Assembly: GCF_902833645.1 (NCBI RefSeq)
Contig: NZ_CADFGE010000010.1
Span: 124,001-188,000, forward strand
Origin: Paraburkholderia fungorum
GTDB taxonomy: Bacteria > Pseudomonadota > Gammaproteobacteria > Burkholderiales > Burkholderiaceae
Reading direction: 5' to 3'
Length of the DNA: 64,000 nt
In this document: positions 49,446-57,833 of the stretch, in pieces
Layout: the number at the start of each line of letters is the position of its first letter
Numbering within the stretch: position 1 is the stretch's first letter
The notes under the pieces: model-generated
Database searches by the model: none
Told to the model about the DNA's origin: nothing
What the model saw: the letters and a program-made list of their open reading frames with translations, nothing else
Made by a program: the position numbers and the translations under genes

Positions 49446-49670
49446 CACCGTCCTAACTCCGCGCTCGGGCCTGTCGTGAAACAACTCGTCCGCTTCCGCA
49501 GTCCGGGTGATTAGGCTCACGCCGCAAGCGGACGTTATGCCACGTTTCGAGTGCAGCGAGCCCAGCGCGCAAACACGGCGACCTCGGCATAAGCAGCGGA
49601 ACAGATATTTCCACCCACCCATTACCCGCCCCGGGAAGCAATGCCCTCGCGGACGAAAAAGGAGTTCATC

Positions 49671-52502
49671 ATGGCCGAGTGCAGTGTTTGTGGAAAGCCC
49701 GCTACCTCGCAGATCACGATTACCGAAAACGGCCAACGTCGTCAGCTGATGCTGTGCGATGAGCACTACATGGAGTTCATGGCGCGCAATCAGCGCCGCC
49801 TGTCGCCGCTCGAGTCCCTCTTTCACGGGGGACTGTTCGACAGTCTGTTCGATGACATGTGGCCACAGATGGAAAGCGGCCGCGGCAGCCGGTCACGCAT
49901 CGGACGCACGCCTGGACAACCAGGCGGCGCGAGTCAGGGCACAGGCGCCGGTAACGGGCAAATGGGCGAATCAGCGGGCGGACAGCCAGGCGGCCGCCCA
50001 CGCCGGCATCGCCGGGCCCGTGAAGCGGTGGACCTGCAGACGTACCTGAGCCAGAGCGGTCTGGACCGCCTGCAGGCCGCGGCGCAGGCAGCGGTCGAAT
50101 ATGGCAAGAACGAAGTCGATACGGAACACCTGTTGCTTGCGCTCGCCGATAACAACGTGGTGCAGGAAATCCTGCGTGAATTCAAGCTCGATCCCGAAGA
50201 GATCAGGAAAACCATCGATCAGACCGCGCCGCGCGGCACCCGCAAGGAGCCGGCTGACAACGAGCAGATCGGCGTGTCGCCACGCGCCAAGAGTACGCTG
50301 GAAAATGCGTTGAAGTCGTCGCTCGAACTGGGTCACAGCTATGTCGGACCAGAGCACATTCTGATTGGGCTCGTCGAGGAAGAAGACGGCTTTGCAGGTG
50401 AATTGCTGCGCAAGCTCGGCCTGTCGCCGCAATCGCTGCGGCAAAAGGCCGTCAAGGTGGTCGGCAAGGGTGCCGAAGACGGCAAGATGGAGGACCGCTC
50501 CACCACGCCCACGCTCGACAAATACGCACGCGATCTCAGCGCGCTTGCGCGTCAAAGCAAGCTCGATCCGGTGATCGGCCGTGACAGGGAAATCGAAACC
50601 ACCATTGAAGTGCTCGCGCGGCGGCGCAAGAACAATCCAGTGCTGATTGGCGAACCCGGTGTCGGCAAGACCGCTATCGTCGAGGGCCTCGCGCAACGCA
50701 TTGCTCAGGACCAGGTGCCGGAAGTGCTGCGCGGCAAGCGCGTGGTCGAACTGAATATCAATAGCGTCGTGGCAGGTGCGAAGTATCGTGGCGAGTTCGA
50801 GGAACGCGTCAAGCAGGTGCTGGATGAGATCATCGAAAACCAGGACCGTCTGGTGGTGTTCATCGATGAACTGCATACGATTGTCGGCGCCGGCCAGGGC
50901 GGCGGCGAAGGCGGCCTCGATATCGGCAATGTCTTCAAGCCCGCGCTCGCTCGCGGTGAACTGCACCTCGTGGGTGCGACCACGTTGAACGAATACCAGA
51001 AGTACATTGAAAAAGACTCGGCATTGGAGCGGCGTTTTCAGCCCGTCATGGTGCCTGAACCCAGCGTCGAGGAAACGATCGAGATTCTGCGTGGCCTGCG
51101 TGACCGGCTGGAAGCGCATCACAAGGTGAAAATCAGTGAAGAGGCGATCGCTGCCGCGGCAAGACTATCGGACCGCTACATCGCCGCGCGTTTTTTACCC
51201 GATAAGGCAATCGACTTGCTCGATCAGGCCGCCGCCCGCGTGCGCATTTCATCGAATTCGCGTCCGCAGCCATTGCACGACATCGAGGCGAGCATCCGCC
51301 GCATCAGGCAGGAACAGGACTCAGCCAGCGCTGCAAAGCAATTCGATAAAGCCAAGGAGCTGGAAGAGCGGCTCGTCGCGGAACAGAAACGGTTGCATGA
51401 AACGACTGAAACGTGGAAGAAGGAACGCGGCACCCACTCGCAGGAAGTAACGGCGGAAGACATTGCGCAGATCGTTTCGTCGCTCACGGGCGTACCGGTA
51501 TCCGAACTGACTGCCGAAGACCGGGAAAAACTGTTGCGGCTGGAAGACCGCCTGAAGGAACGCGTGGTCGGCCAGGATGCGGCCGTCTCCGCGGTCGCCA
51601 AAGCGGTGCGGCTTTCGCGCGCCGGTTTGACGGAGGCCGGCAAGCCGACCGCGAGTTTCCTCTTTCTGGGACCTACGGGTGTGGGGAAAACCGAACTCGC
51701 GAAGGCGCTGGCCGCTTCGGTGTTCGGCGACGAAAACGCGCTGGTACGCATCGACATGAGCGAGTATTCCGAGCGTCATACGGTGGCGCGGCTGGTTGGC
51801 GCGCCACCCGGATATGTCGGCTACGAAGAAGGCGGACAACTCACCGAGCGCGTGCGGCGCAGGCCATATTGCGTGGTGCTGCTCGACGAGATCGAAAAGG
51901 CGCACTCAGAAGTGCATAACCTCCTGCTGCAGTTGTTCGACGAAGGGCGGCTCACCGACGGCAAGGGACGTCTGGTCGATTTCACCAATACGATCATCAT
52001 CGCGACCAGCAACATCGGCTCACAACTGATCCAGGACAACATGAAGACCGACTCGAAGCAGCTCGACTATCCTGAGTTGCGCGACCGGTTGATGGAGATC
52101 CTGCGGCACCATTTCAGGCCGGAGTTTCTCAATCGCGTCGACGAGGTGGTCGTGTTTCGTGCGCTCGGCAAGGAGCAGATTCGCACCATCGTCGATCTGC
52201 AACTTGCGCGCGTACGGCGTACGGCGCTGGCCCAAGGCATTGACCTTTCGTTCGACGACGGGTTGCGCGATCACCTGGCGCAGATCGGCTATGACCCCGA
52301 GTTCGGCGCGCGGATGCTCAAGCGCAAGATCCGCCTCGAAGTGGAATCGCAACTCGCCGACGCGCTGTTGGGAGGCGACGTGCGCGACGGCGACAAGGTC
52401 ACAATGACCTACGACCCGGGTACGCACTCTGTGCGCGTGCAGAAAGGAGCATCGCTGACAACAGAAGCGCCCAGCGAGACGTCGGAGCCGGCGCATGCGT
52501 GA
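49671..52502 (+). CDS. clpG: ClpG/ClpK-type stand-alone disaggregase (HSP100)
   Basis: 943-residue AAA+ unfoldase. The N-terminal 50 residues are a CxxC...CxxH zinc-type motif (CSVCGK ... LMLCDEH), followed by a SPLESLF segment and a disordered linker, features of ClpG/ClpK. Clp-N repeats (about 130-270), NBD1 Walker A GEPGVGKT (about 335) and NBD2 GPTGVGKT (about 675) follow, with EDRSTTPTLDKYARDL between. The usual ClpP-binding IGF loop was not recognised, consistent with ATP-driven disaggregation without proteolysis. AAAGGAG precedes the start. ClpG confers heat and stress tolerance and lies beside hsp20 and hdeD in mobile stress islands. Confidence 0.9.
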   Translation: MAECSVCGKPATSQITITENGQRRQLMLCDEHYMEFMARNQRRLSPLESLFHGGLFDSLFDDMWPQMESGRGSRSRIGRTPGQPGGASQGTGAGNGQMGESAGGQPGGRPRRHRRAREAVDLQTYLSQSGLDRLQAAAQAAVEYGKNEVDTEHLLLALADNNVVQEILREFKLDPEEIRKTIDQTAPRGTRKEPADNEQIGVSPRAKSTLENALKSSLELGHSYVGPEHILIGLVEEEDGFAGELLRKLGLSPQSLRQKAVKVVGKGAEDGKMEDRSTTPTLDKYARDLSALARQSKLDPVIGRDREIETTIEVLARRRKNNPVLIGEPGVGKTAIVEGLAQRIAQDQVPEVLRGKRVVELNINSVVAGAKYRGEFEERVKQVLDEIIENQDRLVVFIDELHTIVGAGQGGGEGGLDIGNVFKPALARGELHLVGATTLNEYQKYIEKDSALERRFQPVMVPEPSVEETIEILRGLRDRLEAHHKVKISEEAIAAAARLSDRYIAARFLPDKAIDLLDQAAARVRISSNSRPQPLHDIEASIRRIRQEQDSASAAKQFDKAKELEERLVAEQKRLHETTETWKKERGTHSQEVTAEDIAQIVSSLTGVPVSELTAEDREKLLRLEDRLKERVVGQDAAVSAVAKAVRLSRAGLTEAGKPTASFLFLGPTGVGKTELAKALAASVFGDENALVRIDMSEYSERHTVARLVGAPPGYVGYEEGGQLTERVRRRPYCVVLLDEIEKAHSEVHNLLLQLFDEGRLTDGKGRLVDFTNTIIIATSNIGSQLIQDNMKTDSKQLDYPELRDRLMEILRHHFRPEFLNRVDEVVVFRALGKEQIRTIVDLQLARVRRTALAQGIDLSFDDGLRDHLAQIGYDPEFGARMLKRKIRLEVESQLADALLGGDVRDGDKVTMTYDPGTHSVRVQKGASLTTEAPSETSEPAHA

Positions 52503-52523
52503 CGCCGGCATGGTGAAGAACGC

Positions 52524-52552
52524 GGCGCCGCCCGCACGTGCGGGGCGGCGCC
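52524..52552. terminator. GC-rich hairpin between convergent clpG and UBP genes
   Basis: GGCGCCGCCCGCAC and GTGCGGGGCGGCGCC pair over 14 bp with a single bulged base, between the clpG stop and the stop of the convergent zinc-finger gene. No T-run, so it may be a Rho-independent-like or stabilising structure. Confidence 0.5.
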
Positions 52553-52553
52553 C

Positions 52554-52826
52554 TCAGGATTCGAGTTCACCGGCGACGATCTCGTCGCGATAGCACCAGA
52601 TCCACGTTTCGCCGGGCTCGATTGAACGCACCAGCGGATGGCCGGTCGCGTGAAAATGCCTGCTTGCATGCCGGTTGGGCGACGAATCGCAACAGCCGAC
52701 GTATCCACACGAAAGACAGAGCCTCAAATGCACCCACGGCTGACCAAGCTTCACGCAGTCCTCGCAATAGTTTATGGACGTGTGGAGGATGCGGGCCGCG
52801 CCCAGGTGCGTGCAACCAGGGGTCAT
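52554..52826 (-). CDS. UBP-type zinc finger protein
   Basis: 90-residue protein almost wholly a ZnF-UBP domain: CTHLGAARILHTSINYCEDCVKLGQPWVHLRLCLSCGYVGCCDSSPNRHASRHFHATGHPLVRSIEPGETWIWCYRDEIV. Ligands CxxC, CGYVGCC and HxxxHxHxTGH are present. In eukaryotes such domains bind free ubiquitin C-termini; bacterial versions are usually adjacent to the thioredoxin-reductase-like gene, as here, and act by an unknown partner. It is 58 bases after the reductase on the same strand. Confidence 0.92.
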   Translation of the reverse strand: MTPGCTHLGAARILHTSINYCEDCVKLGQPWVHLRLCLSCGYVGCCDSSPNRHASRHFHATGHPLVRSIEPGETWIWCYRDEIVAGELES

Positions 52827-52884
52827 GATCGTACTCCTCGGACAGGTGCGCGCAGACGTGCGCGGATCAAGATTGCGCTTGCGC

Positions 52885-54138
52885 TCAAGCGCTAGTCAGA
52901 TAGCGATGCACCAGCGCCACAGCCATCGCACCCTCGCCGACCGCCGACGCCACGCGTTTGATCGACGCGTGGCGCACATCGCCCGCGGCGAATACGCCAG
53001 GCACACAGGTTTCCAGATGCAGCGGCGCGCGTTCGAGCGGCCACTTCAGGTTCGCCCGATAATCCTGCAGGTCGGGACCGGTCACGAGATAGCCGCCTTC
53101 ATCGCGCACGATGCCAACCTCCTGCGCCCATTCGGTCTGCGGCACACCGCCAATGCAGACGAAAAGCCAGTTCGTTCCTATTGTGCGTTGCCGGCCGGTG
53201 CGCAGATCGGTCAGCGTGATCTCCTGCAACACGTCACTGCCTGCGAGCGCGGTAACTTCCGTGCACGTGCGCACTTCAATGTTCGGCGCCGACGTGATGC
53301 GATCCACCAGGTATTGGGACAACGTGTTCTTAAGCGATGCGTCACGCACCAGCATATAGACGCGGTTGGCGGACTGCGAAAAATGCATGGCTGCCTGTCC
53401 CGCCGAATTGCCGCCGCCCACCACATAGACGTCTTCGCCATGGATCAGTGCGGCCTCGCTCGCACCGGCGCCGTAATAGAGGCCGGCGCCGAGAAAACGC
53501 TCTTCATCTGCCAGGCCTAGCGTGCGATAAGCGACGCCGGTCGCGCAGATAGACGTGCGCGCCGTGATACGTGTGCCGTCTTCCAGATACACGATGCCCT
53601 GCCCGGGCAGAAATTCCGCGCGCACGCCGGCGCGAGCCAGCAGGATTTCGGCACCGAACTTGACTGCCTGGGCGCGCGCCCGTTCAGCGAGCTCCGCACC
53701 GCTCACGCCCTGCGGAAAGCCCAGATAGTTCTCGATTTTCGAACTGCTGCCGGCCTGCCCGCCCAGAGCCAAACGCTCCACCAGTACGGTGTGCAGCCCC
53801 TCCGACGCACCATACACCGCCGCGCTCAGCCCTGCCGGTCCAGCGCCGTAAATCGCCAGATCGTAGGCCTCACGGGATGGACTCGCAAACCAGCCGAGCT
53901 TCTCTGTGATTTGCCGGACGGTGGGACATTCGAGCCGCGTTCCGTCGTGGAAGACGCAGACCGGCAAGCGCGAATCGGAAAGATGCTGCACGTGCGCCAG
54001 TTCCTTCGCTTCCTTATCGCTGCCCAGCTCGATCCATTCGAACGGTATGTCGCAGCGATGCAGGAAGTCGCGTATCGCATAGCCATTCGCGCTGCGCATG
54101 CGTCCATAGATCCTGACCATGAATATGCTATCCGCCAT
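52885..54138 (-). CDS. Thioredoxin-reductase-like flavoprotein lacking redox cysteines, with Grx-like N-terminal domain
   Basis: 417 residues. Residues 1 to about 85 form a glutaredoxin-like fold (VRIYGRMRSANGYAIRDFLHRCDIPFEWIELG) without the CPxC motif (the sequence at that place is GRMRS). Residues about 90-417 are a two-domain FAD/NADPH reductase: AIYGAGPAGLSAAVYGASEGLHTVLVE, ICATGVAYRTL, GGGNSAGQAAMHF, and GVFAAGDVRHASIKRVASAVGEG. The CxxC of thioredoxin reductase is missing. Such proteins are a known FAD-dependent family partner of the UBP zinc finger. It overlaps the small gene at 54128-54280 by 11 bases. Confidence 0.9.
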   Translation of the reverse strand: MADSIFMVRIYGRMRSANGYAIRDFLHRCDIPFEWIELGSDKEAKELAHVQHLSDSRLPVCVFHDGTRLECPTVRQITEKLGWFASPSREAYDLAIYGAGPAGLSAAVYGASEGLHTVLVERLALGGQAGSSSKIENYLGFPQGVSGAELAERARAQAVKFGAEILLARAGVRAEFLPGQGIVYLEDGTRITARTSICATGVAYRTLGLADEERFLGAGLYYGAGASEAALIHGEDVYVVGGGNSAGQAAMHFSQSANRVYMLVRDASLKNTLSQYLVDRITSAPNIEVRTCTEVTALAGSDVLQEITLTDLRTGRQRTIGTNWLFVCIGGVPQTEWAQEVGIVRDEGGYLVTGPDLQDYRANLKWPLERAPLHLETCVPGVFAAGDVRHASIKRVASAVGEGAMAVALVHRYLTSA

Positions 54139-54280
54139 TGAGGAGGTTCAGAACAGTCTTTCGTTTCTCGCGCTTCACAAGCAGACGGCCCCGCCAGGAT
54201 AACGGCGGCAGGCCGTATGCGTTCTGCGCAGGCTGTACCACGATCTCGTAGCCTCGATGTTCAAACACGTGCGTTTGCAT
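54128..54280 (-). CDS. Small 50-residue protein, coupled to the reductase gene
   Basis: A frame of 50 codons: start MQTHVFEHRGYEIVVQPAQN, end VLNLLNGG. CGGAGCGGGTC precedes the ATG at a good distance. It overlaps the reductase start by 11 bases (ATGGCGGATAG), the sort of coupling expected in an operon. No domain recognised; the N-terminal FEHRGYEIVVQP suggests a beta hairpin. It lies too low in length for many annotation pipelines, so it may have been missed elsewhere. Confidence 0.7.
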   Translation of the reverse strand: MQTHVFEHRGYEIVVQPAQNAYGLPPLSWRGRLLVKREKRKTVLNLLNGG

Positions 54281-54307
54281 GACCCGCTCCGGTTTCGTAT
54301 CAAGGCG

Positions 54308-54550
54308 TCAATCGGGAAGCACGAACTCGGTACGCATGTCTTCGATCACCTTCTGGAGATGATGTGCGCAATCCGCGCCGGGGTCATTGAGCGGCACTAT
54401 GTTCCAGTTGCGGCCGGATGCGTCCGGCGGATGCCGCTCCGGCAGCGGTATGCGCATGCGCAGAACGCCCGGCGTGTCAGCGGCGATTTTCGCCATGCGG
54501 TTCTGCAGTTCATCGCGAATTTGCTCAGCGCTTCGAACGGTCTTCGGCAT
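54308..54550 (-). CDS. Hypothetical protein, paralogue of the gene at 34812-35084
   Basis: 80-residue soluble protein MPKTVRSAEQIRDELQNRMAKI at the start, GGGAGGCAGACCG before it. It shares with the 34812-35084 product an N-terminal helix SAEQIRDELQNR, the block RIPLPERHPPDASGRNWN, and a C-terminal helix VIEDMRTEF, so both are one family of unknown function. Here it opens the leftward operon that includes the reductase and UBP genes. Confidence 0.82.
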   Translation of the reverse strand: MPKTVRSAEQIRDELQNRMAKIAADTPGVLRMRIPLPERHPPDASGRNWNIVPLNDPGADCAHHLQKVIEDMRTEFVLPD

Positions 54551-55023
54551 CGGTCTGCCTCCCTCGGTCGCTCGTCCGGATCGTGACTGAACGGCGCATG
54601 CGTTCCTCTTGCGCAAGCATGCGCCAACGATGCTTTAAGTCTAGTCGCTAATCCAGATTTGTTTGGACAATCGGTCGCTTCCGCGGACTGCATCACGGGA
54701 GGGCGCGCCGCGAGGCATCGGTCGTATGAACGATTGATGACCGTGACCGGCCGGCGCATCCTGAGCGGGCCTGGGTGCGAGCGGTTAGTGACGTTGTCCC
54801 CGATCAGCGCTGCCCAAATGGCGTCTTCCATATTGCGCTCGTCGGGGTACAGTGCATGGAACTGCTGCTTCGGGCAACTTGCCGCGAAGAACCCGCGCAA
54901 ACGCGTAGGGCCGTAGCGTATGTGCGTCACGCGCCCGTCGAATGAACTGGGCACGGTGCATGTGCAATCGATGCACACGCACGGTGCGTACGCGGCGCAG
55001 CAACGGCCGCCCGGGAGCTAATC
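54551..55023. other. Divergent intergenic region
   Basis: 473 bases between the leftward small-protein operon and psiE. No gene recognised; a minus-strand frame at 54397-54978 overlaps real coding sequence and has no family features. Promoters of both flanking units should be here. Confidence 0.45.
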
Positions 55024-55590
55024 ATGGAAACGAAGAAAAGCTGGCTGCGCAAGGACCTCGATGCGTTGCGTCTGCAGTGGGACATGCTCACCTTTTATGA
55101 ACGATTCGAGCAGCTTGTCGCGCATGTGCTGAGCGTCGTGATTTCCGTCATCACCCTGGTGTCGCTCTGGCAATTGATCCGCGCGGTGATTGCATTGCTG
55201 GTTGCGGACGCGCTGAACCCGCTGGATCACGCGGTGTATCAGACCATCTTCGGCATGGTCATGACGCTGCTGATCGCTATGGAATTCAAACATTCGATTA
55301 CGCGCGTGATGGCGCGGCGCGATCACATCGTGCAGGTCAAAACGGTGCTTCTGGTTGCACTGCTGGCTATTGCCCGCAAATTCATCATTCTCGATCCCGC
55401 TAGTGCGCCCGCCCAGATCGCGGCGCTTGCGTTTGCGCTGGTGGCGCTAGGGAGCGTCTACTGGCTGATGCGGCAGCGTGATGACCCGGCCGACGCGACA
55501 GCCGCCGTGCGAGCGGAGCGCGATCGCGTGGCCCTGGCGCAGCGACAGCAAGGGGTACGGCCCGGCGAAGGCGGGCAGCGCGACACGTGA
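55024..55590 (+). CDS. psiE: PsiE-like phosphate-starvation-inducible membrane protein
   Basis: 188 residues with four transmembrane helices (e.g. LSVVISVITLVSLWQLIRAVIALLVADAL, FGMVMTLLIAMEFKHSI, VLLVALLAIARKFIIL, AALAFALVALGSVYWLM), the PsiE family arrangement with the MEFKHSI and RDHIVQVKTVLLVALLAIARKFI cores. PsiE homologues occur in the stress-tolerance locus. The C-terminal 35 residues are charged and cytoplasmic. GGGAGCTAATC gives the start. Confidence 0.9.
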   Translation: METKKSWLRKDLDALRLQWDMLTFYERFEQLVAHVLSVVISVITLVSLWQLIRAVIALLVADALNPLDHAVYQTIFGMVMTLLIAMEFKHSITRVMARRDHIVQVKTVLLVALLAIARKFIILDPASAPAQIAALAFALVALGSVYWLMRQRDDPADATAAVRAERDRVALAQRQQGVRPGEGGQRDT

Positions 55591-55835
55591 CCCGACTCGC
55601 CATGCCCGTCACGTCATGACTGCGTACGCGTCGGGGTAGCGGACGGCGAAAACGTGTCGGATCTCTGCGCCCCGCTGCGCGGCTTTCAGATGTGAAGGCA
55701 TCGTAGCATTGCGCAAAAACCGCGCAGACCCAGGGAAGAAAATCCTCCCCCGCGTGCCCTACCGTGGACGGACGCGTGCAGTGCAAGGCATAGCCCGCTC
55801 GCGTTAGTCCGTCAACGAACCGCCAAGGAGCAGCG

Positions 55836-56489
55836 ATGAGAACCGACGAAGGCATCAAACGCGATGTGGAGTACGAACTGAAGTGGGATCCAGACATCGA
55901 TGCATCAGATATCGGAGTTGCGGTCAAGGACGGCGCGGTCACCTTGTCCGGTTTCGCGCGCAGCTTCCGGCAAAGGCGAAAGGCCGAGGAGGACGCGACG
56001 CGTGTGCGCGGCGTGAAGGGAGTCGCAAACGATATCGAGGTGCGCTTGCCTCTGATCAACAAGCGGCCCGATCCGGAGATCGTGCGCGAGATCATTGCCC
56101 AACTGAAGGCCGAGCTGCCTTATGCGTCGGACGACATCAAGGCAATCGTCAGGGACGGACTTGTGACGCTGAAGGGCGAAGTCGAATGGGACTACCAGCG
56201 CCGCCGCGCCGCCGACACGGCGCTGCGGGTGAGCGGCGTAACCGGCCTCGCGAACGAGATCGAGGTCAAGCCGAAGATCAAGCCCGACGACCTCAAGCGC
56301 AAGATCGACGACGCGTTCAAGCGCAACGCGGAGGTCGACGCACAGCACATCACGGTCGAGGCCGAAGGCAATAAGGTCGTCCTGCGCGGCAAGGTCCGCT
56401 CATGGGCCGAGCGCGAGGAGGCCGAGCGGGTGGCATGGCTTGCCCCCGGTGTGATGCAGGTCGACAACCGGATCACCGTCGATTACTGA
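55836..56489 (+). CDS. BON-domain protein (three domains)
   Basis: 217 residues made of three BON domains of about 65 residues, each with the pattern hydrophobic-D...GxVxLxGxV: VAVKDGAVTLSGFARSFRQRRKAEEDATRVRGVKGVANDIEV; AIVRDGLVTLKGEVEWDYQRRRAADTALRVSGVTGLANEIEV; VEAEGNKVVLRGKVRSWAEREEAERVAWLAPGVMQVDNRITV. No signal peptide, so unlike OsmY it should be cytoplasmic. BON proteins accompany osmotic and heat stress genes. AAGGAGCAGCG precedes the ATG. Confidence 0.92.
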   Translation: MRTDEGIKRDVEYELKWDPDIDASDIGVAVKDGAVTLSGFARSFRQRRKAEEDATRVRGVKGVANDIEVRLPLINKRPDPEIVREIIAQLKAELPYASDDIKAIVRDGLVTLKGEVEWDYQRRRAADTALRVSGVTGLANEIEVKPKIKPDDLKRKIDDAFKRNAEVDAQHITVEAEGNKVVLRGKVRSWAEREEAERVAWLAPGVMQVDNRITVDY

Positions 56490-56528
56490 CGGGCTGGGGC
56501 TGCAGACTTTCGTGTCCGCCCGTAGCGC

Positions 56529-56561
56529 AAAAAAAAAGGCGTCACGTTTCCGTGACGCCTT
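56529..56561 (-). terminator. Strong minus-strand intrinsic terminator
   Basis: AAGGCGTCACG-TTTC-CGTGACGCCTT, a perfect 11-bp stem, is flanked on the left by nine A (T9 on the minus strand) and on the right by weak T content. As read, it terminates a minus-strand transcript; no protein gene lies to its right on that strand before the IclR gene. Confidence 0.8.
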
Positions 56562-56673
56562 GAAAAGTTCTAGCCATTCCGAGGGCCGTGCTAGAACCTG
56601 AGAGACGGTATTCGAAAGTTGGACGGGCGCGCGACTAAAGACGCTGGTCTCTAAGCTCGAGACAGGCAACTGC

Positions 56674-56685
56674 GTGGACTGTTAC
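56674..56685. repeat. Direct repeat GTGGACTGTTAC, copy 1
   Basis: Exact 12-bp copy of 57924-57935; the two copies flank the IclR gene. Confidence 0.6.
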
Positions 56686-56840
56686 GGGGGGCTATTAAGG
56701 CACTCGGCCAGACACTCCGCGAGCCACGGCTGGTTCAAAACTTCAAAATGCAGAACCTGAAACCGTCTTTCGAAATGAGATTCCATTTTTTATGGTTATG
56801 CTGACTAAGTCAAGCAAAATCTAAAGAGCTTTCATGCGCC

Positions 56841-56857
56841 TCGGAAAAATATTCCGA
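56841..56857. promoter_or_regulatory. IclR-type operator dyad 1
   Basis: TCGGAAAAATATTCCGA, a palindrome with 6-bp arms, about 130 bases before the IclR start, similar in composition to IclR-family sites (AT-rich GGAA...TTCC). Confidence 0.45.
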
Positions 56858-56892
56858 TACAATGAATGTTCTGATGAAAAATGGGTGTGCAT

Positions 56893-56907
56893 GCCCCATT
56901 TTGGGGC
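56893..56907. promoter_or_regulatory. Dyad 2 upstream of iclR
   Basis: GCCCCATTTTGGGGC, 6-bp arms, 78 bases before the IclR start. A third, imperfect site (TGAAATATAGTTCCA) lies nearer the start at about 56960. Confidence 0.35.
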
Positions 56908-56984
56908 TCCGAGCAGGTCCTTTCGCCAGCCTTGCCGACAGGTAAGTCGAACAAAAAACTGAAATATAGTTCCACAAAAACGAT

Positions 56985-57833
56985 ATGAACCGACCCACGC
57001 CTTCCCGAACTGCCCCGGCCCAGACCCCGGCCCCAGCCAAAGACAAAGACGGCTCGGGCGACGAAGTCACGGCGCTGGCACGCGGCCTGACCGTGCTGCG
57101 ATCGGTCGCCGCGGCCGACGCGCCGCTCAGCAATCGCGAACTGGCCGAGGTAATCGGCATTCCGAAGCCCACTGTCTCGCGAATCACCGCCACGCTCGTC
57201 AGCGCCGGGTTTCTGTTCCGCCTGCCCGATAGCGAGCGCTTCGTCCTGACCTCGTCGGTACTGGAATTGAGCAACGGCTTTCTGCGCAACTTCGACATCC
57301 GGGCAAGAGCGCGCCCCTTTCTCATCGAACTCGCCGAACGCACCGCGTTGTCCGTGCATCTGGCCGTGCGCGACCGGCTCGACATGGTAGTGATCGACGC
57401 AATCCGGCCGCGCTCGGCAGTGCTGGTATCGCGTCTCGAAATCGGCTCGCGCATGAGCCTCGCGCGCACCGCGGTTGGCCGCGCCTACTTGTCGGCGCTC
57501 GCCGAACCGGAGCGGGAAAAGTTATTGATTGGCTTGCAGGCCGCCGAGGGCGACGACTGGGGCCATATCGGCAGCCGTCTGACCACCGCCCTACGGGAGA
57601 CCGCGGAGCAAGGTTTCGCGATCGCCACCGGCGAATGGTACGACGGTCTGAACGCCATCGCCCTGGGATTCATCGGCCCCTCGGGCGAGCGCTATGCGGT
57701 CAATTGCGGTGGCTCGGCGGATCAATGCCCGCGCGACTGGCTGATCTCGCGCGCGGCGCCGGCGTTGATCGAGTGCATCGGCAAGATCGTTCTCGAGATC
57801 GGCGGCACGCCCGGCCGCCGCCTGGATAATTGA
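56985..57833 (+). CDS. IclR-family transcriptional regulator
   Basis: 282 residues: a Pro/Ala-rich head, a wHTH (about 29-85: ALARGLTVLRSVAAADAPLSNRELAEVIGIPKPTVSRITATLVSAGFLFRL) and a GAF-like effector domain (about 100-265: RARARPFLIELAERTALSVHLAVRDRLDMVVIDAIRP, AIALGFIGPSGERYAVNCGG). It lies just upstream of the MdtABC operon and next to dyads typical for autoregulation, though RND pumps are usually controlled by TetR or two-component systems; its targets are not proven. The start MNRPTPSRTAP is the longest reasonable one. Confidence 0.88.
   Translation: MNRPTPSRTAPAQTPAPAKDKDGSGDEVTALARGLTVLRSVAAADAPLSNRELAEVIGIPKPTVSRITATLVSAGFLFRLPDSERFVLTSSVLELSNGFLRNFDIRARARPFLIELAERTALSVHLAVRDRLDMVVIDAIRPRSAVLVSRLEIGSRMSLARTAVGRAYLSALAEPEREKLLIGLQAAEGDDWGHIGSRLTTALRETAEQGFAIATGEWYDGLNAIALGFIGPSGERYAVNCGGSADQCPRDWLISRAAPALIECIGKIVLEIGGTPGRRLDN

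Larger units (their letters stand above)
56529..56785 (-). ncRNA. Candidate small RNA, minus strand
   Basis: Upstream of the T9 terminator on the minus strand is a second stem with 8-bp arms GTTCTAGC/GCTAGAAC (56567-56597), and a weak promoter: TTGACT at 56813-56808 with a 17-base spacer to AAAAAT (56790-56785). This gives a roughly 250-nt transcript with no coding frame. The start is approximate. Confidence 0.4.
56490..56984. other. Intergenic region with candidate small RNA and IclR operators
   Basis: 495 bases, AT-rich compared with the rest. Contains the terminator at 56529-56561, a candidate minus-strand small RNA and two dyads upstream of iclR, all listed separately. No protein gene. 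Confidence 0.6.

Noticed and set aside
54397..54978. 193-residue minus-strand frame overlapping the hypothetical gene and the intergenic region
   Set aside because: Its C-terminal third is the wrong frame of the 54308-54550 gene, the rest has no family features or ribosome site.
56803..56813. TGACTAAGTCA palindrome
   Set aside because: Short; overlaps the proposed small RNA -35 box, so given no separate role.
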